DNA of 64,000 bases from Prevotella jejuni (GTDB lineage: Bacteria; Bacteroidota; Bacteroidia; Bacteroidales; Bacteroidaceae). Below the pieces are notes generated by a model. The model worked only from the letters and a program-made list of their open reading frames with translations, did not search any database and had not been told where the DNA came from. Positions 6,654-14,903 of this stretch are shown here, in pieces. Where the stretch lies: assembly GCF_900187995.1 (NCBI RefSeq), contig NZ_FZNZ01000014.1, positions 1 to 64,000 of the forward strand. The letters run 5' to 3'. The number at the start of each line of letters is the position of its first letter. Position 1 is the first letter of the stretch. Position numbers and translations under genes: made by a program.

Positions 6654-9359
6654 TTATTCTGAGACCGGACGCGCCGCGAACCCATAGGCCCGAGCGCTGC
6701 TGCTCACCGGGCTCACGCCGCCCGAGCTGAAGCCCAGGTAGCAACCGCTGATCGTGCTGTACGGAACCGCCGACCAATAGTAACCGAGGCTGCCGACGTA
6801 GTCGAGCGAACCATCATTGTGGCTGCGATAGCCCGAAGCAGGGAAATTGATAGTAGCCGTCTTGCTGCTACTTGTCCAGAAGTTATGACCAAAATTGTTT
6901 TGGTAAGTCTGCCAATCGCTTGTACCATAAACATTCATAGTTCCTCCATTCTGACCATTTGCAGTAAAACCAGTAAACGCATTGGAAGCTGGCATCTTGA
7001 AACCTACAGGACAAGGATCGTAAACGGTCTTGACTACAGAGTTATCATTGAAACCTGTTGCCGTATTTTCGGCTGACCAAAGATTATAATAACTATAACC
7101 AGTTGGAGGAGTACTATACCATGACGAACCCCATGTATAGAAATTGTCTGGATGCTGAATACCATTCATAATAGACATATTATCACCTGCACTCTGCGTA
7201 AAATGGCTATTTGCTGCTAATTCGGATGCATCTACACCAGGGAAGGCATCCTTACGACCGAACTGGTAAAGTGTGGTAGCACCCTTCTTAACGTTACCAG
7301 GATTCTGGGTAATATTGATAACAGTCTCTTGTGCTACTCCACCATTCTTAATGGTCTGCACAACCTTGACTTTGACAGTACGAGCTTTGTCGTAGGTAGA
7401 ACCACTCCACTGGGTTGGCTTCCAACCCAAGGTTTCCTTAGTGAAGTTATAAACCTTACCCTGATAGTTGGTAACAGGAATCTTATCAAGTGCATCCTTA
7501 GGAGCAAACCACAAATGCCATGACCAAACAGTCGTACCACCCTTCTTAACAGCAACAACAGCATTACCGCTCTGAATGTCGCTTGCTGATACAGTGAAGT
7601 CGAGGAAACCCTCGCCACCATCATGCACAATAGAAGGAGAGTGAACGAGGTTGGCAGCATCTGCCCAAACCACCTCAGCACCATCAACGCCATTGTTAGC
7701 AGCGCCATTGGTCTTTTCTATCCAAGGGTCAGTGATGTTTTGGTTATTGTGGTCTTTAAAGTTATACAAAACGTATGAATTACCTGCAGCAGCATGGCTG
7801 GTGTAAGAGTTCGCATTGGTTGCACCGTTCTCGATGGCATTACCATAAACAAGCGGTATGCGATAATGACCGGGAGCTGAGATAACGTAACTATTAGCAG
7901 TGCTACGATTTTCTGAGCCGCCCTTCGTTGAAAGGTCGTAAGGAGTAGCTGTACCTAATTCTGTTGCCTCCTTAAGTGCCTTGTTACGTTTAGCGAGCAA
8001 ATCGGTAACGTCTTTGGTCAATGTGGCCGTACCTTGGTCGGCAGCAGTACCACCCGTGCCCTCGGTCTTGCTAAGGCTGGTCAGCCATGCAGGCTTTTCA
8101 CTCATAGAGAAAGTACCATCGTTATTGGCATCATAACCAACAACTTTCCATGCGACAGCCTGCTGCTGGTGTGTTGCCGGGTCTTCACGATAACTTGTGA
8201 TACCGTATGCCTGCGACTGGGTTTCATCATAATTAGCCGCACGGCTCGGGTCGGTTGGCGTGAGCGTGTAAGTCCAAGTAGAGGTAGTCTGGCTTAGCTT
8301 GTAAGTACGGGTTGTTCCCGCCTTCCATTCACCCTTTAAAGGTACGGTGATTTCTGTTCCATCGGTGCAGTGCACGTAAGCAGTCACATGGCCAGTAAGC
8401 TGCTGTGGTATCATATAGAACGTATAGTTATCGCCCGCATTACCCATGATGGTAACATTAGGGTTGGCACTTGTGCTCACACTGACACCCGAGAGGGTTG
8501 CATTGCCACGTGTGTCACTTGAGTGGTCCCAATCGGCCCCATTGCCATCAAACTGCTTAGAGAGTACATACTTACTCTTCATCACAGCACCACGCAATTC
8601 CACCTTATCGATGGTCTTATTCCAAGAAAGGTTCTGACCCACAGCAAAGCGAATACCCGTAAGAGCGTGGCGGAAATCGAGGTTGGTTGTAGGCTGCTGA
8701 AACTGCGTAGCATACTCAACATCACCCGTACAAGCCGTCATCAAGTCGACCTGCTTTGTCACATCACTGTTTACCTCGAAATCAACACTTGGGCTACCAC
8801 TCGTAGCATCGGTGTTATTGATGGTCATCTTTGCGTAGCTCTCTGCGTTAGGATAGACAGCAAAGAAGCGAGCCTTAGGCTGTGCAAACGACCATCGGAT
8901 AGGCGAATAGAGTTCGCCATTGCTCTTGGTCTTCTTAGCATGGAACCACTCGGGCGTGGTGAGGATGCCAGAGGCTGCTGTACCACGGATACCTGAGGCA
9001 GAGAAGTCGCCAAGGGTAGAGGTAGCTATGATGTCAGCACGTGTGCGGGCGTCAGCCTTAACAGGATTGACACCCTCGACAGTAGTCTCTATCAAGCAGA
9101 CGTCAATATTGCGGTTACTATGGGCTGCGAGCTTACCACCAGCGAGGTCGTTGCTGCCCAAGCCAGGCGTGATGGCACCACGTGTCATAGCACCACGGCT
9201 GATAGCCCCTTCCTGCACATCGTTTACACTAAAGCGGACGAGGGCATCATTGCCATTCGTTCCACCATTATCCAAATCGTCGTCGGCACACGATACTGCC
9301 GTCAACGCTGCGCCACCGGCCAAGAGAGCCGAGCAGGCGTAAAAGAAAAGTTTGTTCAT
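6654..9359 (-). CDS. DGR variable protein: surface lipoprotein with fimbrillin-like and C-type-lectin-like domains
   Basis: A 901-residue exported protein. The N-terminus has a lipobox, LTAVSC with Cys24, so it should be anchored in the outer membrane. Residues about 50-350 resemble fimbrillin-like Bacteroidales surface proteins (LDFRHALTGIRFAVG, MIPQQLTG, GTTRTYKL). The middle carries Ig-like Thr/Asn-rich stretches with TLGWKPTQWSG and VINITQNPG. The C-terminus, from about 770, begins DPCPVGFKMPAS and ends YGFAARPVSE, the layout of the Fibrobacter-paralogue/formylglycine-enzyme type C-type-lectin fold used by many DGR targets. The VR codes for residues about 838-900. Diversification would change a ligand-binding surface displayed outside the cell. 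The start codon lies at the edge of a roughly 100-bp tandem repeat. No promoter was found directly upstream; it may be cotranscribed with the small genes upstream. Confidence 0.92.
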   Translation of the reverse strand: MNKLFFYACSALLAGGAALTAVSCADDDLDNGGTNGNDALVRFSVNDVQEGAISRGAMTRGAITPGLGSNDLAGGKLAAHSNRNIDVCLIETTVEGVNPVKADARTRADIIATSTLGDFSASGIRGTAASGILTTPEWFHAKKTKSNGELYSPIRWSFAQPKARFFAVYPNAESYAKMTINNTDATSGSPSVDFEVNSDVTKQVDLMTACTGDVEYATQFQQPTTNLDFRHALTGIRFAVGQNLSWNKTIDKVELRGAVMKSKYVLSKQFDGNGADWDHSSDTRGNATLSGVSVSTSANPNVTIMGNAGDNYTFYMIPQQLTGHVTAYVHCTDGTEITVPLKGEWKAGTTRTYKLSQTTSTWTYTLTPTDPSRAANYDETQSQAYGITSYREDPATHQQQAVAWKVVGYDANNDGTFSMSEKPAWLTSLSKTEGTGGTAADQGTATLTKDVTDLLAKRNKALKEATELGTATPYDLSTKGGSENRSTANSYVISAPGHYRIPLVYGNAIENGATNANSYTSHAAAGNSYVLYNFKDHNNQNITDPWIEKTNGAANNGVDGAEVVWADAANLVHSPSIVHDGGEGFLDFTVSASDIQSGNAVVAVKKGGTTVWSWHLWFAPKDALDKIPVTNYQGKVYNFTKETLGWKPTQWSGSTYDKARTVKVKVVQTIKNGGVAQETVINITQNPGNVKKGATTLYQFGRKDAFPGVDASELAANSHFTQSAGDNMSIMNGIQHPDNFYTWGSSWYSTPPTGYSYYNLWSAENTATGFNDNSVVKTVYDPCPVGFKMPASNAFTGFTANGQNGGTMNVYGTSDWQTYQNNFGHNFWTSSSKTATINFPASGYRSHNDGSLDYVGSLGYYWSAVPYSTISGCYLGFSSGGVSPVSSSARAYGFAARPVSE
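6659..6846 (-). repeat. DGR variable region (VR)
   Basis: Target copy of the template, forming the 3' end of the lipoprotein gene. Compared with the TR, Asn codons became Ser (the most common change), Tyr, Asp, Gly, His, Leu, Ile and Ala, while the framework residues DGSL, GYYWSAVP and YGFAARPVS are kept. The only non-adenine difference is at 6707 (TR 5125), a coding-strand C to G giving Leu to Val. Confidence 0.95.
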
Positions 9360-9360
9360 T

Positions 9361-9622
9361 GTTGTTATTTGAGAAGTGAAAGGAGTGAAGGAGTGAAAGG
9401 GAGTTAAGACAATACCCTAACCTTACTTTACACACTTCCATCTCCATTGTTTAAATGTTGTTTTTGAGGAGTGAAAGGAGAGAAGGAGTGAAAGGGAGTT
9501 AAGACAATAGTTCTATTGTCAAATTCCTAACCTTACTTTATACACTTCCAACTCCATTGTTTAAATGTTGTCTTTGAGGAAAAGAAGGAGTGAGAGAATA
9601 AAAGAGCGTGTAGACAATAGCG
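9361..9622. repeat. Tandem repeat of 96 and 110 bp in the leader of the variable protein gene
   Basis: Units start at 9361, 9457 and 9567 with GTTGTNNTTGAG and continue with GTGAAAGGAG, GTTAAGACAATA, TAACCTTACTTTA and CTCCATTGTTTAAAT. The second unit has 14 extra bases that create the palindrome GACAATAG-TT-CTATTGTC. The third unit decays after about 55 bp. The array begins directly in front of the variable protein's start codon, so it forms most of its 5' leader. No gene is seen in 9360-9729. Confidence 0.85.
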
Positions 9623-9680
9623 TTGTTAGCCTTATCGTTACTCATTTCAAACTTGTTGAAACGATACTTATACACAAGCA

Positions 9681-9736
9681 ACTTGTCTACTTGTAAACTC
9701 GTCTACTCGTCAACTTGTCAACCCGTCAACTATCCC
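9681..9736. repeat. 8-bp tandem array, ACTYGTCW type
   Basis: Seven units with strict 8-bp phase: ACTTGTCT, ACTTGTAA, ACTCGTCT, ACTCGTCA, ACTTGTCA, ACCCGTCA and a final ACTATCCC that includes the stop codon of the small gene ending at 9730. The same unit is found at 24461-24564. Confidence 0.85.
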
Positions 9737-9933
9737 TCCAAATTATCATCATCACCTCCGTCCTCTTCAGTAGGAGGTACAACCTGAATACTGCCTGGAT
9801 GAGAAGTAGTACCGCCACCACCTGGGCGAACGAGAGGACTCTCGGCAAGGAAATTGCCCTCAGTCTCAACCTTGACCACCTCAACGGTAGGACGAACATA
9901 AAGTTGTCGCACGGTCTGTCTGATTTTCTTCAT
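9730..9933 (-). CDS. Small hypothetical protein, Gly/Pro/acidic tail
   Basis: A 67-residue ORF: a basic N-terminal half (MKKIRQTVRQLYVRPTVEVV) followed by KVETEGNFLAESP, a GGGG stretch and an acidic C-terminus. No signal peptide, membrane segment or Cys. Short proteins with an RPxVEVVxxExEGxxL core are familiar from Prevotella, often near surface-protein loci, but I know no function. It lies 370 bp upstream of the DGR target gene in the same direction. Its stop codon falls in the first unit of an 8-bp tandem array. It could be a leader gene of the DGR transcript. Coding is supported by a clear ATG and a composition typical of the genus rather than by a domain. Confidence 0.6.
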   Translation of the reverse strand: MKKIRQTVRQLYVRPTVEVVKVETEGNFLAESPLVRPGGGGTTSHPGSIQVVPPTEEDGGDDDNLEG

Positions 9934-10202
9934 AAAGCTTAATAATTAGTTAGTTTATAATATATGTTTGCTCACACAGTTGTCATAAGCGAAAGGGAAT
10001 TAAGAAACCATGCTGACTCCTAAGGGCAACGACGTAGACACGTCGCATCCCATCATAGCCAACATGGTCGCAATCAAATTATATGAGGAAAAAACGAATG
10101 ATAACACGAAAAAGACAAAAGGCAGATAGAGCAAGCCCCTTGTCGACATCTCGTCACGGTCTGCGCAACACACAGACACGTAACAAGCTATGAGAAAGTT
10201 AG

Positions 10203-10424
<222 letters not shown>

Positions 10425-10461
10425 TATCGTTATTACAAGTTAATTTTCGTTTAACTGCGTG

Positions 10462-10491
10462 CAAAGATAATAATAATTATTGAAACACAAA
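10462..10491 (-). promoter_or_regulatory. Promoter of the (CT)16 ORF
   Basis: Minus-strand TATCTTTG (10462-10469) with TTTG at 10488-10491, spacing 18 bp. Transcription would start near 10455, about 30 nt before the ATG at 10424. It is also the nearest clear promoter upstream of the DGR operon. Confidence 0.65.
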
Positions 10492-10599
10492 AGAATAAGA
10501 CAGGAATTTATTAAAATAACGAAATAATATTAGTCTTTCTGCTACTTTCTTAAAGACTTATTAAATAACTGTCAAAGCGAAGAACATAAAAAATAGTGG

Positions 10600-11130
10600 C
10601 CCCTCCCCCTGCCCCTCTCCGAATGGAGAGGGGAGTAATCACCGAGATACCCCTATGGCTAATCATTAACACCTAACACCCAACACCCATCAGAGGCCTC
10701 ACCCCCTGCCCCTCTCCGAATGGAGAGGGGAGTAATCACCGAGGTTACCCCTCCTTCGCTGTTTGCGTCTTGATGGGACGTGCCATTGGCTCGACCCCGC
10801 CTAAGCTAATCATTAACACCCAACAAGGCTATTCATCATCACCCAACAATTAACACCCAACACCCAACATTAGCTGTAACGTTCTGTGATATCGGTTGAC
10901 TTAATGTCTCTGTGCGCCTTTGTGTGTTCTGTTCTTCTGTGTAGTTCTGTGAGAAAACGAATACAAGAGGCTCGTTGGATATTTTATCTCTCACAGAGTT
11001 TCACAGAGGAACAGAAGCCCTTCAGCGAACAGGGGGGAACTCACAAACGTCTGCAAGCAGGCGACAGATATCACAGAGCGTTATTGCTAATGTTGGCAGA
11101 AACGCTCTGTAATATCGGTTGAATTAATGT
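10600..11130. repeat. Mixed dispersed repeats in a 920-bp gene-free stretch
   Basis: Two copies of a palindrome CCCCTCTCC-GAAT-GGAGAGGGG with flanks GAGTAATCACCGAG (10610-10660 and 10690-10745; a relative is at 55085-55130). Then CACCCAACACC-type minisatellite (10660-10690, 10815-10875), and two copies of an element with CGTTCTGTGATATCGGTTGA and CACAGAG motifs (10880-10970, 11070-11130). Short open frames here are repeat-derived and show no coding character. Between 10500 and 10600 I see nothing. Confidence 0.8.
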
Positions 11131-11305
11131 CTCTGTACGTTTTTCGGAAGACCATAAAGGTTATGGCAAAGAGAACAAGGCATGAAAAGAAAAAGAATAA
11201 AAACTATAAAACCTAACTGTCTACCTCTATGAAAACGTCAGCTTATTATCTTTTTTTAACTTAACTCAGTCACATTTGTTATCTTTCTATTTCCAAAGAA
11301 GGCCT

Positions 11306-11313
11306 TATCTTTG
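11306..11313 (+). promoter_or_regulatory. -7 element of the DUF438 gene promoter
   Basis: TATCTTTG matches the -7 consensus 32 bp before the ATG at 11346. The only nearby TTTG (11275-11278) is 27 bp away, too far for a normal -33 box, so the promoter is partial. Confidence 0.5.
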
Positions 11314-11345
11314 CAGCAGAAAACAATAAAATCAGTAACAGAGTT

Positions 11346-12875
11346 ATGGCAAATAAGATGAAAGACTATCTCCCTAAGATTGAAATGGAGAAGATGCAAG
11401 CAATGCTTGAACTGGAGGAAAAGTACGAGACAGGACAGCTCTCATTAGAAGAGGCACGTGAGCAGATGAAGACAAAGGTAGGGAAGATACGCCCTTATCA
11501 CCTTGCCTTCATCGAGCAAAACATGAAGTCGCGTGAGGACGATGAGTGTATACGTGCCGACATGCGCAAGATTATTGAACTCGTTGAGGGTTTCATGGAT
11601 TACAGCCGACCAGATGTACCAGAGGACCACCCACTTTCACATTATTATAAAGAGAACGATGAGATGCGCCGACTGCTCCTTGCTGTTGAGGACCTCATAC
11701 AGTATCCGATGATAAAGAACCAGTGGTTAGAACTCTACGACCAGATACGTCAGTATCCTATCCACTACCAACGTAAGCAGAACCAACTCTATCCTCTCTT
11801 GGAGAAGAAGGGCTTCGACCGCCCAACAACGACGATGTGGAACTTTGACGACATCATCCGTGATGAGATCAAGGAGTCGCTGCGACTCTTAGAGGCTAAC
11901 GACGAGGAGGCCTTCATCGCTGCTCAAAGTGAGTTGATAGCCAATGCACGCGACTTGATGGAGAAGGAAGAGACTATTCTCTACCCTACTTCTTACGCAC
12001 TTATATCTCCGGAAGAGTTTGAGGACATGAAGGCAGGCGACCAAGAGATTGGTTTTGCCTTCTTCACAGTGGAGACTCCATCATCACCCAACACCCACCA
12101 CTCTTCACCTAAAGAAGGCTTTGCAGAAGACCTCCAAGCCCTACTCAGTAAGTATGGTTACTCCGCAGGACCACAGCAGGAGTTGGATGTGGCAACAGGT
12201 AAGCTTACCTTAGAGCAAATCAACCTCATCTATCAGCACCTGCCAATCGACATCTCCTTCGTAGACGAGAACGAGTTGGTGAAGTTCTATTCTGATACTG
12301 ACCACCGCATCTTCCCAAGGTCGAAGAATGTCATCGGTCGACAGGTGTCTAACTGTCACCCTCGTAAGAGCGTGCACATCGTTGAGGAGATTGTAGAGAA
12401 GTTCCGTAATGGCGAACAAGACAAGGCTGAGTTCTGGATTAACAAGCCTGAAGTGTTCCTCTACATCGTCTACTTTGCTGTGCGCGATAAGCAAGGTCGC
12501 TTCCGTGGCGTACTCGAAATGATGCAAGACTGTACGCATATCCGTGAGCTGACTGGCTCACAGACCTTGCTGACATGGGCTGGTAAAGAGGAGGAAAACG
12601 CATCAACCACCACCACTACCGACGATAAGAACGACGACGCACCTACTGCCCAAGCAGACAAGCAGATAGAGATAACTTCAGACACACGTCTGAAAGACCT
12701 CTTTGAAGTTTATCCTCATCTAAAGAAGGAACTTGCTGCTCGCTATCCATCCTTCAAGATGCTGAACACGCCATTAGGTAAGTTGATACTCAAGAAGGCC
12801 ACTGTCCGCACTGCTGCTGAGCGTTCTGGATTAGGCGAAGAGCGGTTTATTCAGTTGCTAAAGGATTGTATCTAA
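11346..12875 (+). CDS. DUF438/hemerythrin/PAS-domain protein with C-terminal DUF1858 domain
   Basis: A soluble 509-residue multidomain protein. Residues about 1-75 match the DUF438 layout (MLELEEKYETGQLSLEEAREQ). Residues about 95-235 form a hemerythrin-like four-helix region with HPLSHYYKEN, YPIHYQRKQNQLYPLLEKKG and EEETILYPTSY, whose His and Glu residues could bind a di-iron site. Residues about 285-415 form a PAS-like sensor domain (GRQVSNCHPRKSVHIVEEI, EMMQDCTHIRELTG), and the last 70 residues (LKDLFEVYPHLKKELAARYP) are DUF1858. Related proteins are thought to respond to oxygen or nitric oxide; the exact role is unknown. Residues about 246-260 (SSPNTHHSSP) form a linker whose DNA matches the intergenic CACCCAACACCC minisatellite, so the repeat appears to have entered the gene in frame. 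Confidence 0.88.
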   Translation: MANKMKDYLPKIEMEKMQAMLELEEKYETGQLSLEEAREQMKTKVGKIRPYHLAFIEQNMKSREDDECIRADMRKIIELVEGFMDYSRPDVPEDHPLSHYYKENDEMRRLLLAVEDLIQYPMIKNQWLELYDQIRQYPIHYQRKQNQLYPLLEKKGFDRPTTTMWNFDDIIRDEIKESLRLLEANDEEAFIAAQSELIANARDLMEKEETILYPTSYALISPEEFEDMKAGDQEIGFAFFTVETPSSPNTHHSSPKEGFAEDLQALLSKYGYSAGPQQELDVATGKLTLEQINLIYQHLPIDISFVDENELVKFYSDTDHRIFPRSKNVIGRQVSNCHPRKSVHIVEEIVEKFRNGEQDKAEFWINKPEVFLYIVYFAVRDKQGRFRGVLEMMQDCTHIRELTGSQTLLTWAGKEEENASTTTTTDDKNDDAPTAQADKQIEITSDTRLKDLFEVYPHLKKELAARYPSFKMLNTPLGKLILKKATVRTAAERSGLGEERFIQLLKDCI

Positions 12876-12899
12876 AATAGACTTAGTAGTAGGTCTATC

Positions 12900-12977
12900 C
12901 CTATAAAGGTAACCTCACCCCCACTTCCTCCCTGCTTGTAAATGGGAGTAAGGGGGTGAGGTTATCCTTTATAGAAC
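12900..12977. repeat. Long imperfect inverted repeat after the DUF438 gene
   Basis: CTATAAAGGTAACCTCACCC on the left pairs with GGGTGAGGTTATCCTTTATAG on the right around an 11-nt centre; inner arms are CTCCC and GGGAG. The stem is over 30 bp with a few mismatches. It has no T-run, so it may be a palindromic repeat element rather than a simple terminator. From 12978 to 13190 I see no gene or repeat. Confidence 0.75.
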
Positions 12978-13190
12978 CACTAATAAAAGAATAAGGAACG
13001 TACTCACCCTATTTATCAACATCTCCACATGAGAAAAATCGGTAATGTCTCCACCGTTCAGGATAATCAATAACATCGTAAGAAATCATTACATACTATT
13101 GAAGTAAGTATCTGCAAAATAAGCATATATCATCTCCTTTTATCACACTCATAACAGTCAACAAATCAAGCTATTACAAACAGCGTTGTA

Positions 13191-13275
13191 GAAGACGCCC
13201 TTCTTGCCTCAAGAAGGGCGTCTTCTGCATGCAAGAAGGGCATGTTCTCGGACGAAGAAGGGCGTCTTCTTGTTG
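13191..13275. repeat. 22-bp periodic array (GCCCTTCT/AAGAAGGGC family)
   Basis: AAGAAGGGC recurs at 13211, 13233 and 13255, exactly 22 bp apart, with a reverse-orientation GCCCTTCT at 13197. The intervening six or so bases vary (TCTTCTGCATGC, ATGTTCTCGGACG). Similar arrays lie at 21192, 34976, 39741 and 54258. Confidence 0.85.
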
Positions 13276-13354
13276 TATACTCGGCCTTTTCTCAAAAAAA
13301 GAAGGGAACAATCTATAAAATATCTTGACATTTTCTGTTTACCAGGTTAGTGTT

Positions 13355-13690
13355 CTATCTCTCACAGAGGACATTTTTTTCTCTCACAGAAGAACACAGA
13401 TGAACAGAACACACAGCATTTCACAGAGACATTAAGTCAACCGATAACACAGAACCTTACAGCCACCATTAGCTATAACGTTCTGTGATATCTGTATGCC
13501 GAAGGCCTTCTGTGGGTTTGAAACTGTGCGCTATAATGTTCTGTTAAATCTGTGAGTTCTGTGAGAGAAAATACTACCCAGCGACTCTCAAGCGTTCATT
13601 TTTCTCACAGAAGAACACAGATGAACAGAACACACAGCATTTCACAGAGACATTAAGTCAACCGATAACACAGAACCTTACAGCCAATAG
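13355..13690. repeat. CACAGAG-rich long repeats, two near-identical copies
   Basis: The segments about 13383-13470 and 13602-13690 share long identical stretches (GAACACAGATGAACAGAACA, CATTAAGTCAACCGATAACA, CAGAACCTTACAGCCA). Related copies are at 10880-11130 and 54530-55020. No coding frame in them is credible. Confidence 0.8.
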
Positions 13691-13781
13691 AAGCCTCACC
13701 TCACCAAGCACTCGCCCGTAGAAATAGCCGAGCAATCCATCAACCCTAATCCCTCTGTAAAGCTATCTTTTGTTGTTCATC

Positions 13782-13813
13782 CTTGCAAGGTTCAAAGAAA
13801 ATACGTAAATTTG
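13782..13813 (+). promoter_or_regulatory. Promoter of the DUF4738-like lipoprotein gene
   Basis: CTTG (13782-13785), 20 bp, TAAATTTG (13806-13813), followed by the ATG at 13833. The spacing is exactly that expected for the Bacteroidota primary sigma factor. Confidence 0.75.
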
Positions 13814-13832
13814 CCTACAAGAATCACGTATT

Positions 13833-14432
13833 ATGACAAGAAATATATTACACATCATAAGCTTGAGCCTACTACTCTTGGGTGTTACAGCTTGCAAGCA
13901 AGAAAGAAAATCAAACGATATCATCACTAAGATTGCCCCAAAACCTCATGTGCCGAGTGGTACAAAGGCTATGGATGAATTCAAGTATGAGAAGAAAGTG
14001 GAGTGGATGGGTGCTACCTATACAATTCGCATACATCGTTTTGCAGATAAATCACTCTCTACTGTAAGTGACGAGGACGGCCGCAAATACTATGACAACA
14101 AGTTTCAAGTACAGATACTACGCTCGGATGGTTCATCATTCTACGACCGTACGCTTACAAAAGACGATTTCAGAGAGTTTACCGACAATCAGTACGCTAA
14201 GAATGGAGCCTTGATAGGTTTCATGTTCGACCGAGCTGAGGGCAACAAACTATACTTTGGAGCAAGTGTTGGCTCTCCTGACCCAAAGAGCGACGAGTAT
14301 GTTCCATTAGACGTAACCATCGATAACATGAGTAGGATGCGTATCAATAAGGCAACACAATTAGACACTCCAAGCGACCAACCCGAACAGCCGAAGAGTG
14401 AAGTGGATAAATCGGAGGAAGAAGGAGTGTAG
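13833..14432 (+). CDS. Lipoprotein, DUF4738-like
   Basis: A 199-residue lipoprotein: signal peptide with lipobox LGVTAC (Cys21), then a domain of about 150 residues with YEKKVEWMGATYTIRIHRFAD, VQILRSDGSSFYDRTLTK, FMFDRAEGNKLYFGASVGSP and DEYVPLDVTIDN. This pattern is that of Bacteroidota DUF4738 proteins, whose function is unknown. The last 30 residues are Pro/Ser/Glu-rich (SDQPEQPKSEVDKSEEEGV). A good promoter lies 20 bp upstream. The stop codon is followed within 10 bp by an 89-bp tandem repeat, and the next gene converges from the other side. Confidence 0.75.
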   Translation: MTRNILHIISLSLLLLGVTACKQERKSNDIITKIAPKPHVPSGTKAMDEFKYEKKVEWMGATYTIRIHRFADKSLSTVSDEDGRKYYDNKFQVQILRSDGSSFYDRTLTKDDFREFTDNQYAKNGALIGFMFDRAEGNKLYFGASVGSPDPKSDEYVPLDVTIDNMSRMRINKATQLDTPSDQPEQPKSEVDKSEEEGV

Positions 14433-14439
14433 GGAGAAG

Positions 14440-14835
14440 GGGACCTCCCCCAGCCCCTCCGAAGGAGGGGAGGCCCAAGCTGCTAAATCCCCTACAATTC
14501 CTTCGAAGGAGGGGAGTACTAAACTGCTGGGACCTCCCCCAGCCCCTCCGAAGGAGGGGAGGCCCAAGCTGCTAAATCCCCTACAATTCCTTCGAAGGAG
14601 GGGAGTGCTAAACTGCTGGGACCTCCCCCGACCCCTCCGAAGGAGGGGAGCCCCAAGCTGCTAAATCCCCTACAATTCTTTCGAAGGAGGGGAGTACTAA
14701 ACTGCTGGGACCTCCCCCGACCCCTCCGAAGGAGGGGAGGCCCAAGCTGCTAAATCCCCTACAATTCCTTCGAAGGAGGGGAGTACTAAACTGTTGGGAC
14801 CTCCCCCAGCCCCTCCGAAGGAGGGGAGGCCTAAT
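14440..14835. repeat. 89-bp tandem repeat, about 4.4 copies
   Basis: GGGACCTCCCCC starts units at 14440, 14529, 14618, 14707 and 14796, each exactly 89 bp apart. Every unit holds two palindromes, CCCCTCCGAAGGAGGGG and CCTTCGAAGG, joined by AGGCCCAAGCTGCTAAATCC. The copies differ by very few bases, so the expansion is recent. It fills the space between a rightward lipoprotein gene and leftward aroB, where it could act as a two-way transcription barrier. After it a 10-bp repeat TTAGCCTTAT runs to about 14890. Confidence 0.93.
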
Positions 14836-14903
14836 AGGATAAGATTGGTGATTAGGCTTAAGTCTTATTAGCCTTATTAGCCTTATTAGCCCAATACCCT
14901 TTA

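Noticed and set aside
10886-11122. ORF in the CACAGAG repeats
   Set aside because: Repeat-derived sequence, no promoter or start signal, and the related copies elsewhere do not keep the frame.
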